A program made the translations under genes and the position numbers. 64,000 bases of DNA from assembly GCF_001952935.1 (NCBI RefSeq), contig NZ_CP018319.1, positions 1,291,501-1,355,500 on the forward strand, given 5' to 3'. This DNA comes from Pseudomonas frederiksbergensis (lineage in GTDB: Bacteria > Pseudomonadota > Gammaproteobacteria > Pseudomonadales > Pseudomonadaceae). This document shows positions 47,310 through 56,221 of this stretch, one piece after another. The first letter of the stretch is position 1. The number at the start of each line of letters is the position of its first letter. The notes below the pieces were generated by a model, which saw nothing but the letters and a program-made list of their open reading frames with translations, was not told where the DNA came from and did not search any database.

Positions 47310-49479
47310 GTTCAAGTCCTTTGGCATAAGCGGCGAGCGGTGATTGCTGGTCCAGCAACGAAGTGCGGATGAAGTGCAAATAGCTCTTCACCCGACGCAG
47401 GGCCGAGGTGTCGAAGTGCGGCGCGAAAGGTTCATCGGTGGCTTGCACCCGGCTGATCGCATGATCGACGGCGATCAGGCCGCGCTCCAGATTGCTCTGG
47501 CTCGGTTGCAGAAACAGCCGCACCAGCGAGCGCCCCATCACCCGGATCGCCTGACGCCACGGCTGCGATTCGGCATAGGCCGGATGCACCGGCAGGATTG
47601 CCTGTTCCTTGCGCAACTCGATAATCGCGTGGCCGACTTCCTGCACCACGAACATCCAGCGCAGCAAGTCCCGTTGCACCTGCGGCTGCCCCGAGGCGAG
47701 ACCGTAGGCCTGATGCAGCAGGTCGCGGGTGCGGCTTTCGAAACTCGACGCCAGACCCTTGAGTTTGCCGCTGATGGCGTACACCACTTGCCCGCGCAAA
47801 TCCTGCTCCAGCCGACGCCACAACCAGCGGCTGTTGGGCGGCAGAATGATCGCCCCGGCCGCCGCGCATACCAGCATGCCGAGCACCATGGCGATGTAGT
47901 CGTTGATAAAGGCGTAAGGGTTGTAAACGGTGAGGTTGTCCGGCACCGAACCGGTGCTGAAGAAGATCAGCAAACCGAGACCGACACCGGCGTATTGCAG
48001 CCGCGAAGTGAGGAACGAACCGAGCACGATCACCGGCGCGAGCATCACGCAGAGCAATGGAAAACCGTCGATCCACGGGAAGATGAAAAACATCTCGACG
48101 AAGCCGATCACGGCCCCGAGGAACGTCCCGCAAGCCATCTGAAACGCCATGCGTTTTGGATTCGGCGTCGCCGCCGAAAGGCCCACGGTCGCGGCGGCGA
48201 TCAGCGTCATCGTCGCCCCGCTCGGCCACGCGGTGGCGACCCAATAGCTGCCCAGAACCACCAGAATGAATGCCGCGCGAATCCCCGAGGCGGCCGATGC
48301 CATCCAGTTGGTTTGCGGGGTGAACGGCTCATCCCATTGCTCGCGCGCATGGCGGTGATCGGCCAGCGACGCGTGGGTCTGTGCATAACTGTGCAAATCG
48401 TCGACGAAGCGATAGAGCAGTTCATACGCGGTATGAAAATCCAGCTGCTCGGCGTCGCTCGGATTGCTCTCCTGAAATACTGCTCGCAAGCGGCGAACCC
48501 GCGCCGGCAGACCTTCTTTGTAGGCAGTCAGTGCGATGACCAGGCGCGCCGCATCGGCGTTGGTCAGCGCACGGCCGCTGAAGCCGTCGAGCAATTCCGC
48601 GAGGTCCTGCAAACCTGGTTTGATCGCCGCCACCACGTGATCCGCCTCACTGCTGCGCAAGCGTTCGAGCAACTGGTGCAAGGCGTTGAAGCGCGTGGTG
48701 ACACCCATGAATTCGCTGTTCAAGCGGCTGAGCCGACCGTTACGCCGACGCATGTGCGGGTCTTCGAACACGGTGACGCTGCGCAACCCTTCCAGCCCGA
48801 CGGCCTCGGCGATGAAGCGCACGTTGCTCGCCTCGAAGGCCTCCCGTTTACTGCGACCGCGCAAGCCATCCGTGACGAAGAGCGCGAACACGCCGAAGCG
48901 TTGATATAAGGCGTTGCGCATGGCGGCACTGGCGGATTGCGGCAGGATCGCAGCGCTGACCAGCGTGGCGCAAATAATCCCCAGGGAGATTTCCAGCACC
49001 CGCCAGACGGCCGCCATGAACGCGCCGTCCGGGTGCGCCAATGCGGGTAAACCGACCATCGCGGCGGTGTAGCCGGCGAGCACGAAACCATAGGCGCGGA
49101 AGTTGCGATAGCGCGCCGCGCCCGCCGAACAGATGCCGACCCAGATCGCCAGCGAACCGAGGAACAACTCGGTGTTTTGCGCAAACAAGGCAATCAGCGC
49201 GACCATCACCGCCGAGCCGGCCAATGTCCCCAGGAAGCGATAGAAACTCTTGGCCAACACGTGACCGCTTTGCGGCTGCATGACGATGAACACGGTAATC
49301 ATCGCCGTGCGCGGTTGCGGCAACTCCAGGCGCATGGCCAGCCACAACGTCAGAACCGCGGCGAACAGCACCTTGAAAATATAAACCCAGGTCACGCCAT
49401 CACTGCGCGCCCAGTCGAAGAAACCCCGGCGCCATTCAAGGGAATACAGCCAGCGCAAAGGTGCGGGCAAGGGAGTCAT
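47299..49479 (-). CDS. FUSC-family inner-membrane efflux protein (AaeB-like)
   Basis: 726 residues: two blocks of about five to six helices (about 35-175 and 385-520), each followed by a cytoplasmic helical domain, the FUSC architecture. AaeB pumps export hydroxylated aromatic acids in E. coli; the substrate here is inferred to be similar aromatic or organic acids. AGGA precedes the ATG. It lies 154 bp after the channel gene, with a disrupted REPIN between. Confidence 0.88.
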   Translation of the reverse strand: MTPLPAPLRWLYSLEWRRGFFDWARSDGVTWVYIFKVLFAAVLTLWLAMRLELPQPRTAMITVFIVMQPQSGHVLAKSFYRFLGTLAGSAVMVALIALFAQNTELFLGSLAIWVGICSAGAARYRNFRAYGFVLAGYTAAMVGLPALAHPDGAFMAAVWRVLEISLGIICATLVSAAILPQSASAAMRNALYQRFGVFALFVTDGLRGRSKREAFEASNVRFIAEAVGLEGLRSVTVFEDPHMRRRNGRLSRLNSEFMGVTTRFNALHQLLERLRSSEADHVVAAIKPGLQDLAELLDGFSGRALTNADAARLVIALTAYKEGLPARVRRLRAVFQESNPSDAEQLDFHTAYELLYRFVDDLHSYAQTHASLADHRHAREQWDEPFTPQTNWMASAASGIRAAFILVVLGSYWVATAWPSGATMTLIAAATVGLSAATPNPKRMAFQMACGTFLGAVIGFVEMFFIFPWIDGFPLLCVMLAPVIVLGSFLTSRLQYAGVGLGLLIFFSTGSVPDNLTVYNPYAFINDYIAMVLGMLVCAAAGAIILPPNSRWLWRRLEQDLRGQVVYAISGKLKGLASSFESRTRDLLHQAYGLASGQPQVQRDLLRWMFVVQEVGHAIIELRKEQAILPVHPAYAESQPWRQAIRVMGRSLVRLFLQPSQSNLERGLIAVDHAISRVQATDEPFAPHFDTSALRRVKSYLHFIRTSLLDQQSPLAAYAKGLEHAS

Positions 49480-49517
49480 GGAATCCTGCTCATTGAAATT
49501 AAGACCGGGCGCGGCAC

Positions 49518-49624
49518 CAGTGGGAGCGACGGTGCGACGATTCGACCTGCTCGCGATTGCGGTGTGTCAGGCGACATCATCATTGACTGACACACCGCTA
49601 TCGCGAGCAGGCTCACTCCCACAG
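49518..49624. repeat. Disrupted family-B REPIN
   Basis: The right arm is intact (CGCGAGCAGGCTCACTCCCACA). The left arm reads TGGGAGCGA, then about 16 unrelated bases, then CCTGCTCGCG, so the usual arm has been split by a short insertion. GGTGTGTCAG/CTGACACACC forms an inner pair. Confidence 0.75.
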
Positions 49625-49633
49625 GTTTTGTGT

Positions 49634-51145
49634 TCAATTCGAGAGGCTCTTAAGCAGGGCCGGGGTTTTCGGCGCCTGGGTCTGGCTGTCTTTCGGCACG
49701 TCGTCACCCGCACCCAATCCGCCGCCCAGTGCCGTCACCAGCTCAGCATGAGCACCGAGGCGCGCCGCCTGCACCTGCTGCTGAACCTGCTGTTGTTTGA
49801 ACAACAACGTCTGGGCGTTGAGCACGTTGAGGTAGTCGGTGAGCCCGCGCTGGTAGGCGATCATCGCGATGTCGTAACTCTTCTGGGCCGTAGCCACCGA
49901 CTCGGCGGCGAAGGTTTGCTGCTTGTCCATGGATTCGCGGCGGATCAACTGGTCGGAGATGTTTTTCAGCGCGTTGACCAGCGTCTGGTTGTACCGGGCC
50001 ACGGCGATGTCGTAACCCGCCGAGGCTTCGCCCAGCTCCGAGCGCAAGCGGCCGCCGTCGAAGATCGGCAACGAGATCGCCGGGCCGACGCTGTAGTTGA
50101 GCTTCTTGCCGGTCAAAAACTCCAGCGCTCCACCACCGGTGGCCATGTAGCCGAGGCTGCCGACCAGGTCGACGTTGGGGTAGAAACCAGCATGAGCGAC
50201 ATCAATGCCCCGAGCCTGGGCCGCCACTTGCCAGCGACTGGCGACCACGTCCGGGCGTTGACCGAGCAACTGCGCGGGCAACGACGACGGCAGTTTCAGC
50301 GCGGCGCCTAACGACAACGTTGGCCGCTGCAATTGCGCGCCCTCCCCCGGACCTTTGCCGGCGAGGGCCGCGAGCTGGTTGCGACTCAGGGCGATTTCTT
50401 CGTCCAGTGCATCGATCTGGCGGTGGGTTTCCGGCAGCGGCGTTTCAGCCTGGCTGACTTCGAAATGGGTGCCGATGCCACCGTTCAGGCGCTTCTGCGC
50501 GAGGTCGAGAATTTGCTGCTGCTGATCCAGGGTCGCCTTGACGATGTCCCGTTGCGCGTAATGCAACGACAGTTCGATGTAGGCGCGCACGATGTTGTTC
50601 TGCAATTCGAGCTGGGCCTGACGTGCTTCGGCGGCCGTCATGTGAGCCATATCGACGGCGCGCTCGGTGGCGTTGCTTTCGCGTCCCCAGAGGTCGAGGG
50701 CGTAGCTGAAGCCCAGCGCGGCGTTGTTGTCCCAGGTGGTGGTGTTGGCCAACTCGCCCGGCCCGTAGAACTGATCGGTGGGCCAGTTGTGGCGTTTGAG
50801 CGTGGATTGACCATTGATCTGCAGCGACTCGGCGGACTCGGCGATCCCGGCCATGGATTTGGCCTGGCGCACTCGCGCCGCCGCCATGGCCATGGTCGGG
50901 CTGCCTTGCAGGGCGAGGTCGATCCAGCGGTTCAATTGCGGGTCGCCATAGGCCTGCCACCATTGCGCGGTGGGCCAGTGAGCGTCCTGTTCGGCGTTCT
51001 GGATGGCTTCGTCGGTGGCCAATGAATTGGCCTCGAGTGCCTCGCCCTGTGGGGCAATACCGCCGGTACCGATGCAGCCGCTGATTGTCAGGGTTAAAGC
51101 CAAAACACTGAGCGTCTGAAGCGCTCTGTTGATGCGACGCGGCAC
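49634..51145 (-). CDS. NodT-family outer-membrane efflux lipoprotein
   Basis: 503 residues from a GTG at 51145 with AGGAAA eight bases upstream; the longer frame starts at a TTG without a site. Signal with lipobox ISGC (C24). Two outer-membrane-efflux (OEP) repeats (about 85-285 and 290-480) give the trimeric TolC-like channel. E. coli AaeAB has no dedicated channel, so the local channel makes this a self-contained tripartite pump. First gene of the minus-strand set, divergent from a LysR regulator. Confidence 0.88.
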   Translation of the reverse strand: MPRRINRALQTLSVLALTLTISGCIGTGGIAPQGEALEANSLATDEAIQNAEQDAHWPTAQWWQAYGDPQLNRWIDLALQGSPTMAMAAARVRQAKSMAGIAESAESLQINGQSTLKRHNWPTDQFYGPGELANTTTWDNNAALGFSYALDLWGRESNATERAVDMAHMTAAEARQAQLELQNNIVRAYIELSLHYAQRDIVKATLDQQQQILDLAQKRLNGGIGTHFEVSQAETPLPETHRQIDALDEEIALSRNQLAALAGKGPGEGAQLQRPTLSLGAALKLPSSLPAQLLGQRPDVVASRWQVAAQARGIDVAHAGFYPNVDLVGSLGYMATGGGALEFLTGKKLNYSVGPAISLPIFDGGRLRSELGEASAGYDIAVARYNQTLVNALKNISDQLIRRESMDKQQTFAAESVATAQKSYDIAMIAYQRGLTDYLNVLNAQTLLFKQQQVQQQVQAARLGAHAELVTALGGGLGAGDDVPKDSQTQAPKTPALLKSLSN

Positions 51146-51327
51146 TGCTGCGATTTCCTGAGGTGGGGGAGTTGTTCCTGAGGTGGGCAATTCTAGGGGT
51201 CGCCTTTGTTCGCGATAAGCTGGGAATCCTGTGAATCTTTGTTACCGTTAACGCGATAATCCGTTAGTCGGGGTCTCAGACCCTGAAACTTCGTGTCACA
51301 ATTTGCCATCGCCTCCGAGAGCACCCC

Positions 51328-52296
51328 ATGGACACTTTGCAAAACATGCGCGCCTTCAGTTACGTGGCCGAGGCTGGCAGCTTCACCGCCGCCGCCGTGC
51401 AACTCGACACCACCACGGCCAACGTTTCGCGCGCGGTCTCCAACCTGGAAGCCCACCTGCAAACCCGCCTGCTCAACCGCACCACCCGCCGCATCGCCCT
51501 GACCGAGGCCGGCAAGCGCTATCTGTTGCGCTGCGAGCAGATCCTCGCCTACGTCGAAGAAGCCGAAGCCGAAGCCAGCGACGCCCACGCTCGCCCGGCC
51601 GGGCAGCTTAAGGTGCACACCATGACCGGCATCGGTCAGCACTTCGTGATCGACGCCATCGCCCGCTATCGCAAAACCCACCCGGACGTGACCTTCGACC
51701 TGACCATGGCCAACCGCGTGCCGGATCTGCTGGACGAGGGCTACGACGTGTCCATCGTGCTCGCCAGCGAACTGCCGGACTCGGGCTTCGTCTCCCAGCG
51801 CTTGGGCATCACCTACAGCATCGTTTGCGCCTCGCCCGCGTATGTAAAAGCCAACGGCTGCGCGCACAAGCCCAGCGATTTGCTGAACCACGCGTGCCTG
51901 CGTCTGGTGAGCCCGGTGATTCCGCTGGAGAAATGGACCTTCGACGGCCCCGAAGGCCAGGAAATGGTGACGATCAATAGCTCACCGTTTCTGGTGAACT
52001 CCGCCGACGCGATGAAGACGGCGATCATCAGCGGCATGGGGGTTGGGGTGTTGCCGGTGTATGCCGCGATTGAAGGGTTGCGCAACGGTACGCTGGTGCG
52101 GGTGATGCCAAACTACCGGTCGCAGGAATTGAATCTGTATGCGATCTACCCGTCGCGGCAGTATCTGGACGCGAAGATTAAAACGTGGGTCGAGTACTTG
52201 CGTGGATCCTTGCCGGAGATATTGGCGGCGCATCAGGCGGAATTGGTGGCGTATGAGTTGAGTGGGAGCATGGGCGGGGTTCGGGTGGCGAACTGA
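51328..52296 (+). CDS. LysR-family regulator of the adjacent efflux system (AaeR-like)
   Basis: 322 residues: winged helix-turn-helix (1-60, LEAHLQTRLLNRTTRRIALTEAG) and effector domain (about 90-295). The effector pocket segment TINSSPFLVNSADAMKTAIISGMG is typical of CrgA/AaeR-like members. A 182-bp divergent gap separates it from the channel gene and is the likely operator. Aromatic acids are the expected inducers by analogy; not shown here. Confidence 0.85.
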   Translation: MDTLQNMRAFSYVAEAGSFTAAAVQLDTTTANVSRAVSNLEAHLQTRLLNRTTRRIALTEAGKRYLLRCEQILAYVEEAEAEASDAHARPAGQLKVHTMTGIGQHFVIDAIARYRKTHPDVTFDLTMANRVPDLLDEGYDVSIVLASELPDSGFVSQRLGITYSIVCASPAYVKANGCAHKPSDLLNHACLRLVSPVIPLEKWTFDGPEGQEMVTINSSPFLVNSADAMKTAIISGMGVGVLPVYAAIEGLRNGTLVRVMPNYRSQELNLYAIYPSRQYLDAKIKTWVEYLRGSLPEILAAHQAELVAYELSGSMGGVRVAN

Positions 52297-52325
52297 TTTC
52301 CAGCCCAACCGATTGATCGTTGATC

Positions 52326-52438
52326 GATCGTTCCCACGCGCAGCAAAGGAATGCATCCCGTGACGCTCCGCGTCACATTCAGAAGCGGAACGCGGAGCGT
52401 CCCTGGCGGCATTCCCACGCGGGAGCGTGGGAACGATC
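52326..52438. repeat. REPIN, family A
   Basis: Outer arms GATCGTTCCCACGC / GCGTGGGAACGATC; internal GTGACGCTCCGCGTCAC and GGAACGCGGAGCGTCCC as in the copy at 572-685. Confidence 0.88.
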
Positions 52439-52532
52439 AGCGGCGTACACCCGGCAATCCGGGCACTCGCATAAAAGCTCGGAAGAATGTTAGCGTGCTT
52501 GGCATTCACCTGCGCCCGAGAGCCCTCCTCCC

Positions 52533-53507
52533 ATGAAAAAGACCGTCCTCGCCTTCAGCCGCGTCACCCCGGCAATGGTCGAACGCCTGCAACAAGACTT
52601 CGACGTTATCGTGCCAAACCCGAAAAACGGCGACATCAACGCCCAGTTCAACGAAGCCCTGCCCCACGCCCATGGCCTGATCGGCGTCGGTCGCAAACTC
52701 GGTCGCGCACAGTTGGAAAACGCCGCCAAACTGGAAGTCGTCTCCAGCGTCTCGGTCGGCTACGACAACTACGATGTCGCCTACTTCAACGAACGCGGGA
52801 TCATGCTCACCAACACCCCCGACGTCCTCACCGAAAGCACCGCCGACCTGGCCTTCGCCCTGCTGATGAGCAGCGCCCGCCGCGTCGCCGAACTGGACGC
52901 CTGGACCAAGGCTGGCCAGTGGCAAGCCACTGTAGGTGCGCCGTTGTTCGGCTGCGATGTACACGGCAAGACCCTGGGCATCGTCGGCATGGGCAACATC
53001 GGTGCGGCCATCGCCCGTCGCGGTCGGCTGGGCTTCAACATGCCGATCCTCTACAGCGGCAACAGCCGCAAGACCGAACTGGAGCAAGAACTCGGCGCTC
53101 AGATGCGCAGCCTTGATCAACTGCTGGCCGAAGCTGATTTCGTCTGCCTGGTGGTGCCGCTCAGCGAAAAAACCAGACACCTGATCAGCCATCGTGAATT
53201 GGCATTGATGAAACCCAGCGCGATTCTGGTGAACATTGCCCGCGGCCCGGTGGTGGACGAACCTGCCTTGATCGAAGCCCTGCAAAACAACCGGATTCGT
53301 GGCGCCGGGCTGGACGTTTACGAGAAAGAACCGCTGGCCGAATCCCCCCTGTTCCAACTGAAAAACGCGGTGACATTGCCGCACATCGGCTCGGCCACTC
53401 ATGAAACCCGCGAAGCCATGGCCAACCGTGCCTTGGCTAACTTGCGCAGCGCTTTGCTGGGTGAGCGACCACAAGATCTGGTGAACCCGCAAGTGTGGAA
53501 AGGCTGA
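52533..53507 (+). CDS. ghrB: 2-hydroxyacid dehydrogenase (glyoxylate/hydroxypyruvate/2-ketogluconate reductase, GhrB-like)
   Basis: 324 residues of the D-isomer 2-hydroxyacid dehydrogenase family. Substrate segment VSSVSVGYDNYD, NAD(P)-binding GIVGMGNIGAAIARR (about 150-164), catalytic Arg in NIARGPVVDE, Glu in DVYEKEPL and His in LPHIGSAT. The VGYDN and length match the GhrB/TkrA group that reduces glyoxylate, hydroxypyruvate and 2-ketogluconate with NADPH; which is preferred cannot be told. Confidence 0.85.
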   Translation: MKKTVLAFSRVTPAMVERLQQDFDVIVPNPKNGDINAQFNEALPHAHGLIGVGRKLGRAQLENAAKLEVVSSVSVGYDNYDVAYFNERGIMLTNTPDVLTESTADLAFALLMSSARRVAELDAWTKAGQWQATVGAPLFGCDVHGKTLGIVGMGNIGAAIARRGRLGFNMPILYSGNSRKTELEQELGAQMRSLDQLLAEADFVCLVVPLSEKTRHLISHRELALMKPSAILVNIARGPVVDEPALIEALQNNRIRGAGLDVYEKEPLAESPLFQLKNAVTLPHIGSATHETREAMANRALANLRSALLGERPQDLVNPQVWKG

Positions 53508-53514
53508 TTAAAAC

Positions 53515-53540
53515 GGGCAGATGTTTTTAAACGTCTGCCC
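53515..53540. terminator. Hairpin after the ghrB-like gene
   Basis: GGGCAGATGTTT pairs with AAACGTCTGCCC (one G-U) with a 2-nt loop, 8 bases past the stop. No T-run follows, so its termination strength is unclear. Confidence 0.6.
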
Positions 53541-53649
53541 ACTGGTTTACACAACTTGCAATTCAGTCAATCCACGTAAAACAGTTAAGCACTATAAACT
53601 CCCCGCTACTTATCCGACTCAACGGAAAACAGTGACGGAGAACACAAGT

Positions 53650-54159
53650 TTGAACAACCTTACAACCGACAAGCTCATTAGATATATAAAAATCCTGCTA
53701 ATCATCTATATAAGCTTTTTTGGCCTGCTAGTGATGTACAGCAACTTCACCGACTACGCATCAAACTATGAATACGTCGGCCACGTGCTAAGTATGGACA
53801 CCACCCGGAACAACCCGAGACTGAGTTACAGGGCAATCACTTCGCCCATGCTTCACCACCGAATTTACTGGTTAATTATTACCTTGGAAGTTACCTTCAC
53901 GACCTATTGCCTGATAGGCGCCTATCATCTTTATCGACAAATAAACGGGTCTGCGGAAGAATTTCACGAGGCAAAAAAATTTTCACTCATTGGTTTAATG
54001 ATCGGTATTTTTGTCTATTACGTTTGCCTGCAGGTTATCGGCGTCGAATGGTTCAACATGGACACCTCACAAGTATGGAACGCCAAGGACTGGGCGCGGC
54101 ATATAGTTGATTTCCTACTTCCATTGCTGATATTCGTCGCGCTCAGGACCGAGCACTGA
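53650..54159 (+). CDS. DUF2165-like small integral membrane protein
   Basis: 169 residues from a TTG at 53650 with GGAG nine bases upstream. The first in-frame ATG (53521) lies inside the preceding hairpin and is not credible; a GTG at 53632 is a second option. Four helices (about 12-32, 72-94, 110-128 and 145-163). The spacing of YSNFTDY after helix one and a QVIGVEWF-like segment after helix three fit DUF2165 proteins. The gene is far more AT-rich than its neighbours, suggesting acquisition. Function unknown. Confidence 0.7.
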   Translation: MNNLTTDKLIRYIKILLIIYISFFGLLVMYSNFTDYASNYEYVGHVLSMDTTRNNPRLSYRAITSPMLHHRIYWLIITLEVTFTTYCLIGAYHLYRQINGSAEEFHEAKKFSLIGLMIGIFVYYVCLQVIGVEWFNMDTSQVWNAKDWARHIVDFLLPLLIFVALRTEH

Positions 54160-54185
54160 GCTGCCTCAACGCTCCGCCCGAACCT

Positions 54186-55088
54186 TTACGCGAGTTTGCC
54201 GTTGCCCTGCACCATCGGCGCCCTGGGCTTACGAAACACCAGCACATTGCCCAGCATCACCAGTACCAAACCCACCAAGGCGGGCGCGGTCCATTGATAG
54301 CCTTCGGCAAACGCCGACACGTTCAGCGCCACAACGGGGAACAGTACGGTGCAATAGGCTGCGCGTTCGGGTCCCATCCGCCCGACCAACGTCAGGTAGG
54401 CCGTGAAACCGATCACCGAACCCGGAATCACCAGGTACAGCAGCGAGCCGATGTAGCGCGCATTCCACTCCATGTCGAACGGAATGCCTTTGACCAGGCA
54501 CCACACCGACAACATGGCCGCGCCATAAGCCATGCCCCAGGCGTTGGTGGTCAGCGGTTTGAGCCCGGCTTTCTGTTGCAGGCTCGACAGCAGGTTGCCC
54601 GCCGAGAAGCACAGGGTCCCGAGCAACGCCAGACCCAACCCGAGCAAGGTTTGCGGGCTCGCGGTGTGGCCCGCCACTTCAGGCCAGAACAACAGGCCAA
54701 GCCCAAGCAGCCCCAGCGCACCGCCCATCAGCACATTGCGCGCGATTTTCTGGCCGAAGAACACGCGTGCATTGAGTGCGTTCCACAACGTGGCGGTGGA
54801 AAACACCACCGCGACCAGACCGCTGGGGATCCACTGGCTGGCCGTCAGGAAACACATGAAATTGATGCAGAACAGGCACAACCCCTGCGCCAGACAGATC
54901 AGGTGCCCGCGACGGTTCATCACTTGCAGGCGGCGACTCAACAGCAGCATCACGAACAGCACCAACGCTGCGAGGCCGAAGCGATAAACGATCGACACCG
55001 GAATCGCCACCACGCCCAGTTGCCATTTCAAGGCAATCCAGGTGGTGCCCCAGATCAGCACGGTCAGCAGATACAACGAAAGGTTCAT
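54186..55088 (-). CDS. EamA-family drug/metabolite transporter
   Basis: 300 residues with ten predicted helices in two EamA repeats (about 5-135 and 150-290). Typical features: WGTTWIALK in helix one and the RMGPERAAYCTVLFPVVA stretch near helix nine. The start at 55088 follows AGGAGAG; the longer frame to 55172 is not supported. Likely an exporter of amino acids or metabolites. Divergent from an AraC regulator. Confidence 0.86.
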   Translation of the reverse strand: MNLSLYLLTVLIWGTTWIALKWQLGVVAIPVSIVYRFGLAALVLFVMLLLSRRLQVMNRRGHLICLAQGLCLFCINFMCFLTASQWIPSGLVAVVFSTATLWNALNARVFFGQKIARNVLMGGALGLLGLGLLFWPEVAGHTASPQTLLGLGLALLGTLCFSAGNLLSSLQQKAGLKPLTTNAWGMAYGAAMLSVWCLVKGIPFDMEWNARYIGSLLYLVIPGSVIGFTAYLTLVGRMGPERAAYCTVLFPVVALNVSAFAEGYQWTAPALVGLVLVMLGNVLVFRKPRAPMVQGNGKLA

Positions 55089-55228
55089 GGCAACGACTCT
55101 CCTGAATAGGCCTTCAGTGTCCTGCGCCAAAGCCTTTCGCACTTGCATAAACTTGCGCTTTTGTCGGGCCACAGGCTGGCAGCCGAACGGCTACGGAGTA
55201 GGATGCAAGGCGTCAAAGAGAAGCCATC

Positions 55229-56104
55229 ATGCCTGCACTGGAAACCCTGCAAGTCTTTCAAGCCCTCAACCGCTCGCCCAATGCTCGTCTCGAGCACAGC
55301 GCCGAGCTCGGTGACGGCATGGCGGCAGCCTTGTGGAGCAACCATCACGACGCCCAGGATTACGAAGCGCCGAGTCATCACACCCTGTCCTGCTACATCG
55401 CCGGCGGCACCGGCACTTTTCGCCGCGACCAGCCCGACACCAAGGGCGGCCCGAACAAGCTGTGCATCCTGCCAGCCGAGCATCAATCGGGTTGGGTGAT
55501 CAACGGCGACATTCGCCTGGCCCACGTGTATTTCAGCCCCGAACAATTCGCCCTCGGCTGCGTTACCTTGCTGGACCGCGAACCTCGCGAACTGCAGCTG
55601 CGCGAAGCGACCTTTCTGGAAGACCCGGCACAAGCCCGGCGCTTTCGGCAAATGCTCACACTCAACTGGGACGAGCCCGGCGAACGCGTGCTCACCAGCA
55701 GCCTGGCCCATGAAATGCTCAGCCACGTACTGCTCGGCCAGGTGGGGATGCGTGAGGGCTTGCGGCTGAAAGGCGGATTGGCAGCGCATCAGCGGCGGCA
55801 GTTGGTGGAGTTCATCGACAACCGATTGGCCGAGGCCATCAGCCTGGGGCAGTTGGCGGCGTTGTGTGCGTTATCCGAATACCACTTTGCGCGGATGTTT
55901 CGCGAGAGCTTTGGCTTGCCGCCGCATCAGTATGTGTTGTCGCGGCGACTGAGCCGGGCGCGGGAGTTGTTGCGTTCGACGTCGCAGCCATTGGGGGAAA
56001 TTGCACTGGCGTGCGGGTTTGCCAGTGCGAGTCATTTCACCAATCGGTTTCGGCAGGCATTGGGGGGAACGCCTGGGGAGTATCGGCAGGCGTTTTTGCG
56101 GTAG
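55229..56104 (+). CDS. AraC-family transcriptional regulator
   Basis: 291 residues. C-terminal double helix-turn-helix (about 190-290): SLGQLAALCALSEYHFARMF for the first and PLGEIALACGFASASHFTNRF for the second, with the classical spacing. The N-terminal 170 residues are a cupin-like sensing domain typical of the AraC_binding_2/ligand-binding type. It sits head-to-head with the EamA exporter gene, 140 bp apart, and may control it. Confidence 0.88.
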   Translation: MPALETLQVFQALNRSPNARLEHSAELGDGMAAALWSNHHDAQDYEAPSHHTLSCYIAGGTGTFRRDQPDTKGGPNKLCILPAEHQSGWVINGDIRLAHVYFSPEQFALGCVTLLDREPRELQLREATFLEDPAQARRFRQMLTLNWDEPGERVLTSSLAHEMLSHVLLGQVGMREGLRLKGGLAAHQRRQLVEFIDNRLAEAISLGQLAALCALSEYHFARMFRESFGLPPHQYVLSRRLSRARELLRSTSQPLGEIALACGFASASHFTNRFRQALGGTPGEYRQAFLR

Positions 56105-56132
56105 GCCTGAAGTCTTCAGTGTCTGGGATGCC

Positions 56133-56201
56133 GCCATCGCGAGCAGGCTCATTCCCACATTTGGAATGCATTCCCATGTAGGAGTGAGCCTGCTCGCGAT
56201 G
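56133..56201. repeat. REPIN, family B
   Basis: ATCGCGAGCAGGCTCATTCCCACA and TGTAGGAGTGAGCCTGCTCGCGAT, about two mismatches, around a 17-bp spacer; between the convergent AraC and receptor genes. Confidence 0.88.
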
Positions 56202-56221
56202 AACGATGACGCGGTCTGCGG

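Noticed and set aside
51193..51891. Minus-strand frame covering the LysR gene start and its divergent gap
   Set aside because: It overlaps a well-supported LysR gene on the opposite strand and shows no family features.
53521..53649. Earlier ATG start for the DUF2165-like gene
   Set aside because: The ATG lies in the hairpin after ghrB and the added 43 residues are polar and unlike the family.
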